A DNA stretch of 64,000 nt from Paractinoplanes atraurantiacus (lineage in GTDB: Bacteria; Actinomycetota; Actinomycetes; Mycobacteriales; Micromonosporaceae), in assembly GCF_900215205.1 (NCBI RefSeq), contig NZ_OBDY01000001.1:1174786-1238785 (forward strand), read 5' to 3'. The translations under genes and the position numbers were made by a program. Positions 33,212 through 40,328 of this stretch are shown piece by piece (within the stretch, counting starts at the first letter, position 1; each line of letters starts with the position of its first letter). The notes beneath the pieces are model-generated. The model was not told where the DNA came from. It saw nothing but the letters and a program-made list of their open reading frames with translations, and did no database searches.

Positions 33212-33531
33212 GCGCAGAGGATCTCGAGAAGTACGAGACCGAGATGGAGCTGCAGCTCTACCGGGAGTACCGCGATATCGTCCGCCAGTTCTCCTACGTG
33301 GTGGAGACCGAGCGCCGTTTCTACCTGGCCAACCAGGTCGATCTGCACGTGCGCAACTCGGACGGCGAGGTGTATTTCGAGGTCGAGATGCACGACGCCT
33401 GGGTGTGGGACATGTATCGACCGGCTCGGTTCGTCAAGAACGTCCGCGTGATGACCTTCAAGGACGTCAACGTGGAAGAGCTGGAGAAGCCGGACATCTC
33501 ACTGCCGGACGACGCCGGCTTCGGCAACTAG
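33208..33531 (+). CDS. DUF2469 protein
   Basis: 107 residues, acidic, with the highly conserved actinobacterial sequence SAEDLEKYETEMELQLYREY, VRQFSYVVETERRFYLAN, VEMHDAWVWDMYRPARFVK and VRVMTFKDVNVEELEKP. The family is nearly restricted to actinobacteria and sits next to rnhB. Its function is not known to me. It ends the conserved operon on this side of the inverted block. Confidence 0.92.
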   Translation: MSAEDLEKYETEMELQLYREYRDIVRQFSYVVETERRFYLANQVDLHVRNSDGEVYFEVEMHDAWVWDMYRPARFVKNVRVMTFKDVNVEELEKPDISLPDDAGFGN

Positions 33532-33585
33532 AGGGTTATCCACAGCCCCTTTTTTCGACCTTGGGGACACGGCAGGGTTTCGGTC

Positions 33586-34002
33586 ATGCCCTTCCTCGGT
33601 CTCCTGCTCGCGGTCCTGTCCTTCGGCTGGCCCCTGTCGGCGCCCACAGTGGTGCGCCGGTTCGATCCGCCCGCGCAGCCGTGGCTGACCGGGCATCGCG
33701 GGGTCGACCTCGCGGGCCAGCCGGGCACGCCGGTCTCGTCGGCCGGTCCGGGGACGGTGGTCTTCGCCGGTGAGCTGGCCGGGCGCGGCGTCGTGAGCAT
33801 CGCCCACGCCGGCGGTCTGCGGACCACGTACGAGCCGGTGACCGCCTCGGTGGCCCGGGGTGACGTGGTGGCGGGCGGGGCGGTGATCGGCGCTCTGCAA
33901 GCCGGTCATCCGGGCCTGCACTGGGGCCTGCGGCGGGGCGAGCTCTACCTCGATCCGCTGGCGCTGCTCGGCCTCGGCCGGGTCCGGCTACTGCCGCTTT
34001 GA
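33586..34002 (+). CDS. Secreted M23-family (LytM-like) peptidase
   Basis: 138 residues. Signal peptide (MPFLGLLLAVLSFGWPLSA), then the short M23 core: HRGVDLAGQPGTPV (Zn ligands His and Asp), AGPGTVVFAGE, GRGVVSIAHAGGLRTTYEPV and LHWGLRRG (HxH-type end reduced to H-W). It would cut or bind peptidoglycan peptides. A small family member with no extra domain. Its last 15 bp overlap the convergent aminotransferase gene. In M. tuberculosis the equivalent gene (Rv2891) is beside rpsB. Confidence 0.85.
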   Translation: MPFLGLLLAVLSFGWPLSAPTVVRRFDPPAQPWLTGHRGVDLAGQPGTPVSSAGPGTVVFAGELAGRGVVSIAHAGGLRTTYEPVTASVARGDVVAGGAVIGALQAGHPGLHWGLRRGELYLDPLALLGLGRVRLLPL

Positions 34003-35196
34003 CTCGTGCAGCAGCTGCGGCAGCCGCTCGGCCAGCCGGTCGTACTCCTCGGCCCGGTTGTAGACCTGCGCGCTCAGCCGGAGCAGGCCGCGCCCGCCCC
34101 AGGCGTTCACCTGGGTCTCGGCGGCCAGCTTCTCGGCGATCAGTGTGCGCAGCGCGTAGGCCTCGGGCGCGGTGGTGGCCAGGCCCGACGGCAGGGGCAC
34201 GATCCGCATCGCGACCTCCGGGTGGCCCGGGTGGGGGAGATCGGTCACGCCCAGAGCCTCACCCAAGACCCTTTGGCCGTACGCGGCCAGGGCCGCATTG
34301 TGCGCGCGGACGGCCTCCCAGCCGAGCGTGCGGAGCGTGAAAAGGCCGGCCGGCGCGGCCAGCCAGGGCGTGTAATCGATCGTGCCTTGATATTCGACGG
34401 CGAGCGGATATCCCTGCTCCTGCTCCCACGAGACGACCAAGGGCTCCATCCGCCGCCGCCACGGCGGGGCGACGGAGAGCAGCGCGGTGCCGCGCGGGGC
34501 GAAAGCCCACTTGTGCAGGTTGCCGACCCAGAAATCGGCGCCGATCGCGGCCACGTCGACCGGGATGTGCCCCGGCACGTGCGCGGCGTCGACCAGCACC
34601 GGGATGTCGTGCTCGTGGGCGGCGGCGACGATCTCCCGCACCGGAAGGCAGGCGGCGGTGGCCGAGGCGATCTGGTCGACGATGAGCAGCTTGGTCTTCC
34701 CCGGCCGCAGCGCGGCCCGCACGCGCGAGACGACCTCGGCGCTGCTCGCGCCCAGCGGCAGGGCGACGGTCCGGGCGGTCGCCCCGGCCCGGCGGCACTG
34801 GCGGCGGGCGGCGAAAAAGACGGAGCCGTAGCCGTGATCGGTGAGCAGCACCTCGTCGGCCGACTCGAGCCGCACAGAGTTCAGGACGAGCGAGACGCCG
34901 GTGGTGGTGTTGGCGACGAGGGCGCTGCCGTCGGGGTCGGCGCCGAGGAAGGAGGCGAGATGGCGTCGGGTATGGACGACACGGTCCATCAGCCCTTCGC
35001 CGGCGTAAAAGGCCATCGGGTTGGCGTCGACCTCGTCGCGCAGCCGCTGCTGGGCGCGCTGCACGCCGACGGGTACGGCGCCGAAGGAGCCGTGGTTGAG
35101 ATAGGACACGCCCGGATCGAGCGAGAAGAGAAGACGGGCGCCGGGGAGGGCTGCGGGCGGTTCTCCGGCGCTCACCCCCTGATCGTACGGGGTCAC
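33988..35196 (-). CDS. PLP-dependent class V aminotransferase (isopenicillin-N-epimerase-like)
   Basis: 402 residues. The class V fold signature is YLNHGSFGAVP, ANTTTGVSLVL (phosphate binding), LVDAAHVPGHIPVD (Asp 203 to the PLP ring) and the Schiff-base Lys229 in WVGNLHKWAFAPRG. CefD-like members racemise or desulphurate amino-acid side chains; this one has no biosynthetic cluster around it, so the reaction is open. It overlaps the xerC gene by 4 nt and follows it in the same transcript, which is unusual. Confidence 0.87.
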   Translation of the reverse strand: MTPYDQGVSAGEPPAALPGARLLFSLDPGVSYLNHGSFGAVPVGVQRAQQRLRDEVDANPMAFYAGEGLMDRVVHTRRHLASFLGADPDGSALVANTTTGVSLVLNSVRLESADEVLLTDHGYGSVFFAARRQCRRAGATARTVALPLGASSAEVVSRVRAALRPGKTKLLIVDQIASATAACLPVREIVAAAHEHDIPVLVDAAHVPGHIPVDVAAIGADFWVGNLHKWAFAPRGTALLSVAPPWRRRMEPLVVSWEQEQGYPLAVEYQGTIDYTPWLAAPAGLFTLRTLGWEAVRAHNAALAAYGQRVLGEALGVTDLPHPGHPEVAMRIVPLPSGLATTAPEAYALRTLIAEKLAAETQVNAWGGRGLLRLSAQVYNRAEEYDRLAERLPQLLHESKRQ

Positions 35197-36281
35197 GCCC
35201 GGGGGTGCGCCTGTTTGAAGGCGGCCCGGAGCCGCTCGGTCGACACGTGCGTGTAGATCTGGGTACTCGAAAGTGAGGAATGCCCGAGCAGCTCCTGCAC
35301 GGCCCGAAGGTCCGCCCCGCCGTCCAGCAGGTGTGTGGCCGCCGAGTGCCGCAGATCATGCGGGCTGGTGTGCGGCAGCCCGGCTTCCCGCGCCGCCGCG
35401 TCCACGATCCGCCGCACCACGGTCTGCTGCAGCCGCCCACCCTTGACCCCAAGAAACAGCGCGTCCCCGCCCGCCTTCCCGCCGCCCGCCTTCGCGCGCC
35501 CTTTCCCCTCGCCACTCCTTCCCTCGCCACTCCTTCCCTCGCCGTCCCTTTCCTCGCCGGCCAGCTGGGGGCGGCTGTGCCGCAAGTAGTCGTCGAGGGC
35601 CTTTTGGGCCGGTAGGCCATAAGGGACGGCCCGTTCCTTGGCGCCCTTGCCGAAGACGCGCACGAGCCGGCGCGACTCGTCGAGGTCGGCGCGGTCGAGG
35701 CCGCAGAGCTCGCTGACCCGTACGCCAGTCGCATAAAGCAGTTCCAGCACGGCCCGGTCCCGCAGGGCGATGGCGTCCGGACCATCGTTCGGCGCCTCGT
35801 CCCGCCGCCGTCCCGCCTCGTCGATCATCTCGGCTTCGGTCTGGGGGCGCTCCGCCCTGGCTCCTTCGATCAGCGCGGTGGCCTGGTCGGCGCGCAGGAC
35901 GGTGGGGAGGGTGCGGTGGGCGCGCGGGCTGGTGAGATGGGCGCCCGGGTCGGTGCCGATCCGCTCGGTGCGGAACGCCCACGCGGTGAAGACCCGCGCC
36001 GCGGTCGCCCGCCGGGCCTGGGAGGTGCGGGCCGCCCCGTCGCGCATCCGGGCCGCCAGCCATCCCCGCAGGAGGCCGAGGTCGAGATCGCCGAGCGAGG
36101 TCACGTCGTGGCGTACAGCGTGGTCCAGCAGCGAGATCACGTCACCGAGATAGGCCCGTACGGTGTGGGCCGACCGGTTGTCGACCCGCGCCAGATGATG
36201 CCCGAAGTCGTCGACGGCCTGCCGCATCGCCTCCGGCAGCCGCTCGTGCATGTCCCGCGTATCCATCGTGTCGACCGTCAT
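35193..36281 (-). CDS. xerC: Tyrosine recombinase XerC, with a repeat-derived insertion
   Basis: 362 residues. N-terminal SAM-like core-binding domain (1-120) and the catalytic domain with Arg188 (ATGVRVSEL), Lys212 (FGKGAKER), His308-x-x-Arg311 (HDLRHSAATHLL), His334 (LGHSSLSS) and the nucleophile Tyr343 (IYTHVS). All catalytic residues are intact. Length is about 50 more than usual because of a Gly/Arg/Glu/Ser/Lys segment at about 242-272, encoded partly by 15-bp tandem repeats, and a second charged insertion at 145-168. With XerD it resolves chromosome dimers at dif. It lies in the conserved block with dprA and comM. Confidence 0.9.
   Translation of the reverse strand: MTVDTMDTRDMHERLPEAMRQAVDDFGHHLARVDNRSAHTVRAYLGDVISLLDHAVRHDVTSLGDLDLGLLRGWLAARMRDGAARTSQARRATAARVFTAWAFRTERIGTDPGAHLTSPRAHRTLPTVLRADQATALIEGARAERPQTEAEMIDEAGRRRDEAPNDGPDAIALRDRAVLELLYATGVRVSELCGLDRADLDESRRLVRVFGKGAKERAVPYGLPAQKALDDYLRHSRPQLAGEERDGEGRSGEGRSGEGKGRAKAGGGKAGGDALFLGVKGGRLQQTVVRRIVDAAAREAGLPHTSPHDLRHSAATHLLDGGADLRAVQELLGHSSLSSTQIYTHVSTERLRAAFKQAHPRA
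35506..35550 (-). repeat. Three 15-bp tandem repeats within xerC
   Basis: Units ccctcgccactcctt (two identical, third ccctcgccgtccctt) and a fourth partial copy. On the coding strand they give an E-G-R/K-S-G-type pattern. The unit length keeps the frame, so copy number can vary without breaking the gene. Confidence 0.85.
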
Positions 36282-36318
36282 CGCTCGACCCGGTCCCCGT
36301 CAAGCGGCCACGCTGGTC

Positions 36319-36340
36319 GATCGGCACTACACTGCCGATC
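36319..36340 (+). promoter_or_regulatory. Inverted repeat around the -10 of the lipoprotein gene
   Basis: A perfect 8-bp inverted repeat gatcggca-ctacac-tgccgatc. The TACACT in its centre is at the right place for a -10 (10 nt before ATG 36344), so a protein bound here would block that promoter. It is also 38 bp from the divergent xerC start. Confidence 0.5.
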
Positions 36341-36343
36341 ACC

Positions 36344-36832
36344 ATGGCACGCTTCCGTTGCTTCCTGGCCCTTGCCCTGCTGGCCACACTTTCCGGTTGT
36401 TCCCTCCTGGGCTCGGGCGCGCCCACACCGACCGGGTCGCCGGCGCCGACCCCGTCGGCCGTCGCCGGTTTGGGCAGCGCCGTCAAAGAGGTCACCGAGG
36501 CGACCTTCCAGTCCCCGTCGAAGAACATCGTGTGCGCGCTGACCACCAGCTCGGTCCGCTGCGACATCCTCGACAAGAACTGGTCCCCGCCACCGCAGCC
36601 CGAGGACTGCCGGCAGGCCTGGGGCAACGGCATGTTCCTCGAGGAGGGAAAGGCCGGCTTCACCTGCGCCGGCGACACGCTGGCCGGCTCCGCCACACAA
36701 ACCTTGGAGTACGGCGAGGCCCTGCGCGCCGGCTCCATCCGCTGCGACAGCACGGCCCGCGCACTGACCTGCGAGGACACCGGGTCGAGCCACGGTTTCG
36801 CCTTGGCCCGAGCCGACTACGACCTTTTCTGA
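36344..36832 (+). CDS. Putative lipoprotein, unknown function
   Basis: 162 residues. Lipoprotein signal with lipobox LSGC (Cys19), then a Pro/Thr/Ser/Ala linker (to about 42) and a Cys-containing globular domain (TFQSPSKNIVCAL, VRCDILDKNW, CRQAWGNGMF, FTCAGDT, IRCDSTARALTCEDTG). Six Cys after the lipobox could form three disulphides. The SPSKNIVCAL start is similar to DUF6636-type secreted actinobacterial proteins. It is not part of the housekeeping block and sits next to a repeat array. Confidence 0.75.
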   Translation: MARFRCFLALALLATLSGCSLLGSGAPTPTGSPAPTPSAVAGLGSAVKEVTEATFQSPSKNIVCALTTSSVRCDILDKNWSPPPQPEDCRQAWGNGMFLEEGKAGFTCAGDTLAGSATQTLEYGEALRAGSIRCDSTARALTCEDTGSSHGFALARADYDLF

Positions 36833-36851
36833 CGGGTCCCGTCTCCTGTAG

Positions 36852-37100
36852 CGCCTTCTGACGCGGCCCCTTGTCCGTGGGCATCTTCTGGCGCGGCCCC
36901 TTGTCCGCGGGCGCCTTGCGGCGCGGCCCATTCGTATGGGCGTCTTCCGACGCGGCCTTCTCCCGTGGGCGTCTTCTGACGCGGCCTTCTCCCGTGGGCG
37001 TCTTCTGACGCGGCCTTCTCCCGCGGGCGTGTTCTGGCGCCGTCTCTTTCCTGCGGGCGTCTTCTTGCGCCGTCCCTTTCCCCGGGCGTCGTGGCGGGGC
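36852..37100. repeat. Tandem array of eight to nine 29-30-bp units
   Basis: Units start near 36852, 36882, 36912, 36941, 36970, 36999, 37028, 37058 and 37087. The two central units are nearly identical (cgtcttctgacgcggccttc then tcccgtggg); the outer ones are diverged. It fills the space between the lipoprotein gene and the end of the gntR gene. There are no spacers, so it is not a CRISPR array. Confidence 0.85.
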
Positions 37101-37102
37101 GG

Positions 37103-37507
37103 TCAGGGGCGGGTGAGCTGGACGCGGTCGGCCGGGTGGACGGTCTCGGTGCCGTCGGTGGCGGTGACCACCAGGACGGGGACGCCCTCGCCGAGGCGGT
37201 ATTTGCGGCGCTCGGCGTCGGTGGGCATGCGGGCGCCGGCTCGCTCGCCGCGGGCCAGGGTGATCAGCTCGGTCGGCTCCGGCACGCGGACGAACGTGCC
37301 GCGCGGCCGGTCGACGGTGACGAGCCCTTCCGTCCGCAGCTGGCCGATCGCCTGGCGGACCGTGGTGCGACTGATCCCGTACTCCTGCGCCAGCCGCAGC
37401 TCGCTGGGCAGCGGCTCACCGGGCCCCAGCTCCCCGGACTCGATCTGATTGCGGAGCAGGTCAGCCAACTGGCGAAACACCGCACGGTCCGCAGAAGGAT
37501 CGATCAT
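37103..37507 (-). CDS. Short GntR-family transcriptional regulator
   Basis: 134 residues from ATG 37507 (GTG 37513 is possible). The N-terminal winged helix-turn-helix is typical: FRQLADLLRNQIESGEL, LPSELRLAQEYGISRTTVRQ, LRTEGLVTVDRPRGTFV. The remaining ~55 residues are too short for a full UTRA or FCD effector domain, and include TDAERRKYRLGEGVPVLVV. Truncated GntR proteins of this kind are common in actinomycetes. It may repress itself through the palindrome at 37519-37530. Confidence 0.85.
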   Translation of the reverse strand: MIDPSADRAVFRQLADLLRNQIESGELGPGEPLPSELRLAQEYGISRTTVRQAIGQLRTEGLVTVDRPRGTFVRVPEPTELITLARGERAGARMPTDAERRKYRLGEGVPVLVVTATDGTETVHPADRVQLTRP

Positions 37508-37518
37508 GTTCACAGTTT

Positions 37519-37530
37519 ACGTGATCACGT
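37519..37530 (-). promoter_or_regulatory. Palindromic candidate operator of gntR
   Basis: acgtgatcacgt is a perfect 12-bp palindrome 11 nt upstream of the gntR ATG. A second palindrome gtacgtac lies at 37545-37552, and the flanking cgtac/gtacg pair extends the symmetric pattern. GntR proteins bind such sites as dimers. Confidence 0.45.
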
Positions 37531-37801
37531 CGCTCCGTCATATTGTACGTACGACGAGGCGTTAGTACGATGAACGTGCCGCGCTTGAGAAGGCCGAGCT
37601 TGATCGCGCGGCAGGGCGGGCGACAGTCCACCGAGCGCCTCAGCGCCGTCGGCCCCGGCCGTCGCCCGTTCAATCACGCTCCGCCCCACAGCCCGATCAA
37701 CAGCCCCGCCGCCCCTCACCGCAACCGCGACGATCTCCACCGCGTTCCGGATGCACTTGCAGGCTGAACGCCACTCGTCCGAGCACGCCGCGCGCGTCAA
37801 G

Positions 37802-37836
37802 GCCCCCCGCCCCCCGCCCCCCGCCCCCCGCCCCCC
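37802..37836. repeat. Five GCCCCCC heptamers
   Basis: Five uninterrupted 7-bp units, an uncommon C-rich tract even in this genome. On the other strand it is a series of G6 runs, able in principle to form a G-quadruplex. Confidence 0.85.
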
Positions 37837-37942
37837 GCCGCCCGCGGCCTCGCTGCTCCACCCCGCCGGCGCCGTGTGCCGGCGCTGTCCGTCGAGACCA
37901 TCCCGCCGTGCCCGTCCTGCTGACGCAGTCCTGTCTGCCGCA

Positions 37943-38040
37943 GCGCCGTGCCGACCCTTGGGTGGTGAATCGCACCCAGCGCCGTGCTGACGTTGGGTGT
38001 CGTAGCGCGCCCAGCGTCGTGCTGACGTTGGGTGGCGCAG
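37943..38040. repeat. Degenerate 35-36-bp tandem repeat, about three units
   Basis: Units begin at 37943, 37979 and 38014, sharing gcgccgtgctgacgttgggtg with substitutions. A shorter remnant follows at 38040. Confidence 0.65.
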
Positions 38041-38103
38041 CGTCCTGTCGACGCCGGCTGCCGGGGTCGTCCTGTGGGGTCGGTATTGCGGGGACCGGGC
38101 ATG

Positions 38104-38155
38104 GCTCGGACCACCGGCCGTGAGTGCCGGGAGGACACGGGCCGGTGGTCCGAGC
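38104..38155. terminator. 16-bp perfect inverted repeat
   Basis: gctcggaccaccggcc (38104-38119) and ggccggtggtccgagc (38140-38155) with a 20-nt loop, followed by tttgt on the plus strand. It is the strongest hairpin in the gene-poor stretch and could be a terminator, though no gene clearly ends here. Confidence 0.5.
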
Positions 38156-38343
38156 TTTGTGGCGGTGGGCCGGTCGCCTTTCGCCCACCGCTGTTCTTGG
38201 CGGGCGCCGGTCGGGGATCAGCGGCTGGCGCCCACCGTCGGTGGCCTCCCGGCGCCGCCAGACGCTGGGAAGCACTGTGGTCATTCATCTGGCGCTCGGG
38301 TGGCCCGAGCTCCGGTGGCTGAGGTCAGGGGGATCGGCCGCCG

Positions 38344-38745
38344 TCAGGCCGGCTGGGGTGACGGCGGCCGCCCCCGTTGGGTGTGCGGTTCAGGGCGGGG
38401 CCGGGTGTGAAGGGTTGCGCTCGAGGGGGTTGCCGCCCGGCGGATAGGGGGCCTCCGAGGTGGAGGGCTGTGCCCGCCGGGCGGCATATGTGGCAGGGAT
38501 ACCGGGGTTCGGCCTGATGACCTCCTCTGCTGTGTCGGATCGGTGCCTGGTGGGGACGGGAAAGCTCGCGGATGGAGGGGATCGCGGGAGGGCGGGGCGG
38601 GGAACGGCAACGGTGGGGCGGGTACCAGGCTGTCGACGCAGGGGGCGGGTAAACCGCAGGTGCATCGCCGCCAGAAGGAGCGCCATGTGCGTCGATGTGT
38701 GGGTGACACGGGCACCGGCGGGTGGCTCTGGCGTCGCCTAGTCAT
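38344..38745 (-). CDS. Possible small hypothetical protein with CxCG...PCxD motif (doubtful)
   Basis: 133 codons from ATG 38745. Residues 20-45 contain RRCTCGLPAPCVDSLVP; a CxCG...PCxD motif occurs in small actinobacterial proteins, from memory, often near short GntR regulators. The rest is Pro/Arg/Ser-rich with weak codon bias, and another frame looks equally good after about residue 75, so the gene may be frameshifted or not real. A TAAGCT hexamer 6 nt upstream of the ATG would suit a leaderless mRNA divergent from the AlpA-like gene. Confidence 0.3.
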   Translation of the reverse strand: MTRRRQSHPPVPVSPTHRRTWRSFWRRCTCGLPAPCVDSLVPAPPLPFPAPPSRDPLHPRAFPSPPGTDPTQQRRSSGRTPVSLPHMPPGGHSPPPRRPPIRRAATPSSATLHTRPRPEPHTQRGRPPSPQPA

Positions 38746-38806
38746 GATGACAGCTTAGATGACTCATGACTAGCTGTCTCCTATCAACTTTATGACTGAC
38801 TAATAG
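38740..38806. promoter_or_regulatory. AT-rich divergent promoter/operator region
   Basis: Far more AT-rich than its surroundings. It carries ATGACT at 38759, 38766 and 38792, an inverted AGTCAT at 38740, and a 7-bp inverted repeat gacagct / agctgtc (38749-38755, 38772-38778). TAATAG at about 38801 could serve as -10 for the AlpA-like gene. Repeated short motifs like these suggest cooperative binding by a small helix-turn-helix protein. Confidence 0.5.
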
Positions 38807-38828
38807 TCTCACGCCTACGGTCGATCAT

Positions 38829-39038
38829 GTGGCAGCGAAACCGATCCGGCTCATGGGGGCGCACGAGATCCGCATCCGACTGGGTGGGGTCAGCCGGCAG
38901 CGTGCGTACCAGATCACCAGCCGCGCCGACTTTCCCAAGCCGGTCGCCGATCTTGCTCAGGGCAAGGTGTGGATGACCGACGATGTCGAGGCGTGGATGA
39001 AGGTGCATCGCCGGGACCTGGACGACTCCGAAGACTGA
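38829..39038 (+). CDS. AlpA/excisionase-type helix-turn-helix DNA-binding protein
   Basis: 69 residues from GTG. The sequence RLMGAHEIRIRLGGVSRQRA, YQITSRADFPKPVADLAQGK and VWMTDDVEAWMKVHRR is the MerR-like winged helix of the AlpA/excisionase family: helix-turn-helix, then a wing with DFPKP and W..dDVeaW. Such proteins act as excisionase or as regulators in integrative elements, and are also found free in actinomycete chromosomes. No integrase of an element is present nearby (XerC is the housekeeping enzyme). It probably binds the ATGACT repeats just upstream. Confidence 0.8.
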   Translation: MAAKPIRLMGAHEIRIRLGGVSRQRAYQITSRADFPKPVADLAQGKVWMTDDVEAWMKVHRRDLDDSED

Positions 39039-39107
39039 CCCGCCGGCGCGGGCAGCCGACCCCCGCCGCGCGATTCCGGGCGACCGGGCCGAAAGGCTCG
39101 TCGCCCC

Positions 39108-40328
39108 TCAGTCGTGCCGGTCGGACGGCGCCGGCTCGTCCTGGTGCGGTGACGCGGGTGATGCGCGGGAGCGGGTCAGCGCGACGCCGGCCGTTCCGCG
39201 GCGTTCGACCATGCCGGCCACCTCCAGTAGGGACAGTCGGCGCAGAACGGTTCTCAAGTCCAGGCCGGCCTTGGCGGCCAGTTCCTCGGGGGAGGCCGTT
39301 CCCCTTCGCGGGACCGCCTCCAGCACCAGGGCCGACTCCTCGTCGAGGGCGTCGCGTGCGTGTGTGGGGCCGCGCGGCGGATCGACCAGATATTCGCCGA
39401 CCCGGCCGACCGCCTCCAGGACGTGGTCCACGCCCGTGACCAGGATCGCCTCCGGGCGCTCGCGCAGCAGCTCGTGGCAGCCCACCGAGACCGCCGACGT
39501 CACCGGGCCCGGCACCACCATCGCCGTCCGGTTCAGGGCCAGCACCCGGCTCAGCGTCTGCGACGCCCCGCTGCGGGCCGCCGCCTCCACCATCACCGTG
39601 CCGACCGTCGCCGCCGCGATCACCCGGTTGCGGATCAGGAAGCGATGCCGCAGCGGCTCGGCGCCCGGTGGCCATTCGCTGATCAGCAGGCCGCTCTCCG
39701 CGATCTGCTCGAACATCGCCGAGTTCCCCGCCGGATAGGGCCGGTCGAGCCCGCACGCCAGCACCGCGACCGTCCGCCCGCCGGCCGCCATCGCCGCCCG
39801 GTGCGCGGCCGCGTCGATGCCGAACGCGCCGCCCGACACCACCGTCCAGCCCTGCTCGGCCAGTCCGTACGAGATCTCGCCGGTGACGTGCGTGCCATAG
39901 GCCGTCGCCGCTCGCGCCCCGACCACCGCCACCGACCGTTCGAGCGTCTCGCCCAACGGCCACGCCCCACGCACCCATAGGCACAGCGGCGGGCGAACGT
40001 CCCGCAGAATCCGACCGTTGCCCTCCAGCGACAGCGTGGCCAGCGAATCGACCCGGCGCGGCCATTCCTCGTCCGACGGCACCACGATCCGCGCGCCGAG
40101 CTGGTCTGCCCGCCCGACCGTCAGCTCCCGGAGCCGCTCGGGTTCGAGGTCGGCTTCATACGCCCGTACGGCCGCTTGAATCGCCTTGCTTTCCACTTCG
40201 CCGCGCACCAGGCGGTCGAGGGCTTCCGACGCGCCGCACTCCTCCACCAGCGACCACACCATCCGGTTGCCCGGCTCGGCCAGCCAGGTCAAGGCCACCC
40301 GGGCGGCCCGCTCCCCGTCCTCAGCCAT
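39108..40328 (-). CDS. dprA: DNA processing protein DprA
   Basis: 406 residues. An N-terminal SAM-like part, then the Rossmann core with SVAVVGARAATAYGTHVTGE, SGGAFGIDAAAHRAAMAAGG, VLACGLDRPYPAGN and SEWPPGAEPLRHRFLIRNR, and a C-terminal winged helix (GTASPEELAAKAGLDLRTVL). DprA loads RecA onto incoming single-stranded DNA. The last ~20 residues (charged tail) are an extension. It overlaps comM by 8 nt. Confidence 0.94.
   Translation of the reverse strand: MAEDGERAARVALTWLAEPGNRMVWSLVEECGASEALDRLVRGEVESKAIQAAVRAYEADLEPERLRELTVGRADQLGARIVVPSDEEWPRRVDSLATLSLEGNGRILRDVRPPLCLWVRGAWPLGETLERSVAVVGARAATAYGTHVTGEISYGLAEQGWTVVSGGAFGIDAAAHRAAMAAGGRTVAVLACGLDRPYPAGNSAMFEQIAESGLLISEWPPGAEPLRHRFLIRNRVIAAATVGTVMVEAAARSGASQTLSRVLALNRTAMVVPGPVTSAVSVGCHELLRERPEAILVTGVDHVLEAVGRVGEYLVDPPRGPTHARDALDEESALVLEAVPRRGTASPEELAAKAGLDLRTVLRRLSLLEVAGMVERRGTAGVALTRSRASPASPHQDEPAPSDRHD

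Larger units (their letters stand above)
37560..38343. other. Gene-poor stretch between gntR and the AlpA-like gene
   Basis: No reading frame here has a ribosome site, recognisable motif or codon bias that I would trust; the open frames on both strands are Pro/Arg/Gly-rich by-products of base composition. The stretch contains three simple structures listed separately (a C-heptamer tract, a 36-bp repeat and a 16-bp inverted repeat). It looks like decayed or non-coding DNA. Confidence 0.5.

Noticed and set aside
36852-37100. Possible CRISPR array
   Set aside because: The 29-30-bp units follow each other without unique spacers and no cas gene is present; it is a plain tandem repeat.
37697-38284. 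Long minus-strand open frame (195 codons) in the gene-poor patch
   Set aside because: Pro/Arg/Gly-rich, crossed by the C-heptamer tract and the 36-bp repeat, no motif, no ribosome site, and other frames are equally open.
35193-39038. Integrative element with XerC-type integrase and AlpA excisionase
   Set aside because: The recombinase has the XerC neighbourhood (dprA, comM, yraN) and lies in the housekeeping block; no att repeats, replication or transfer genes were seen.
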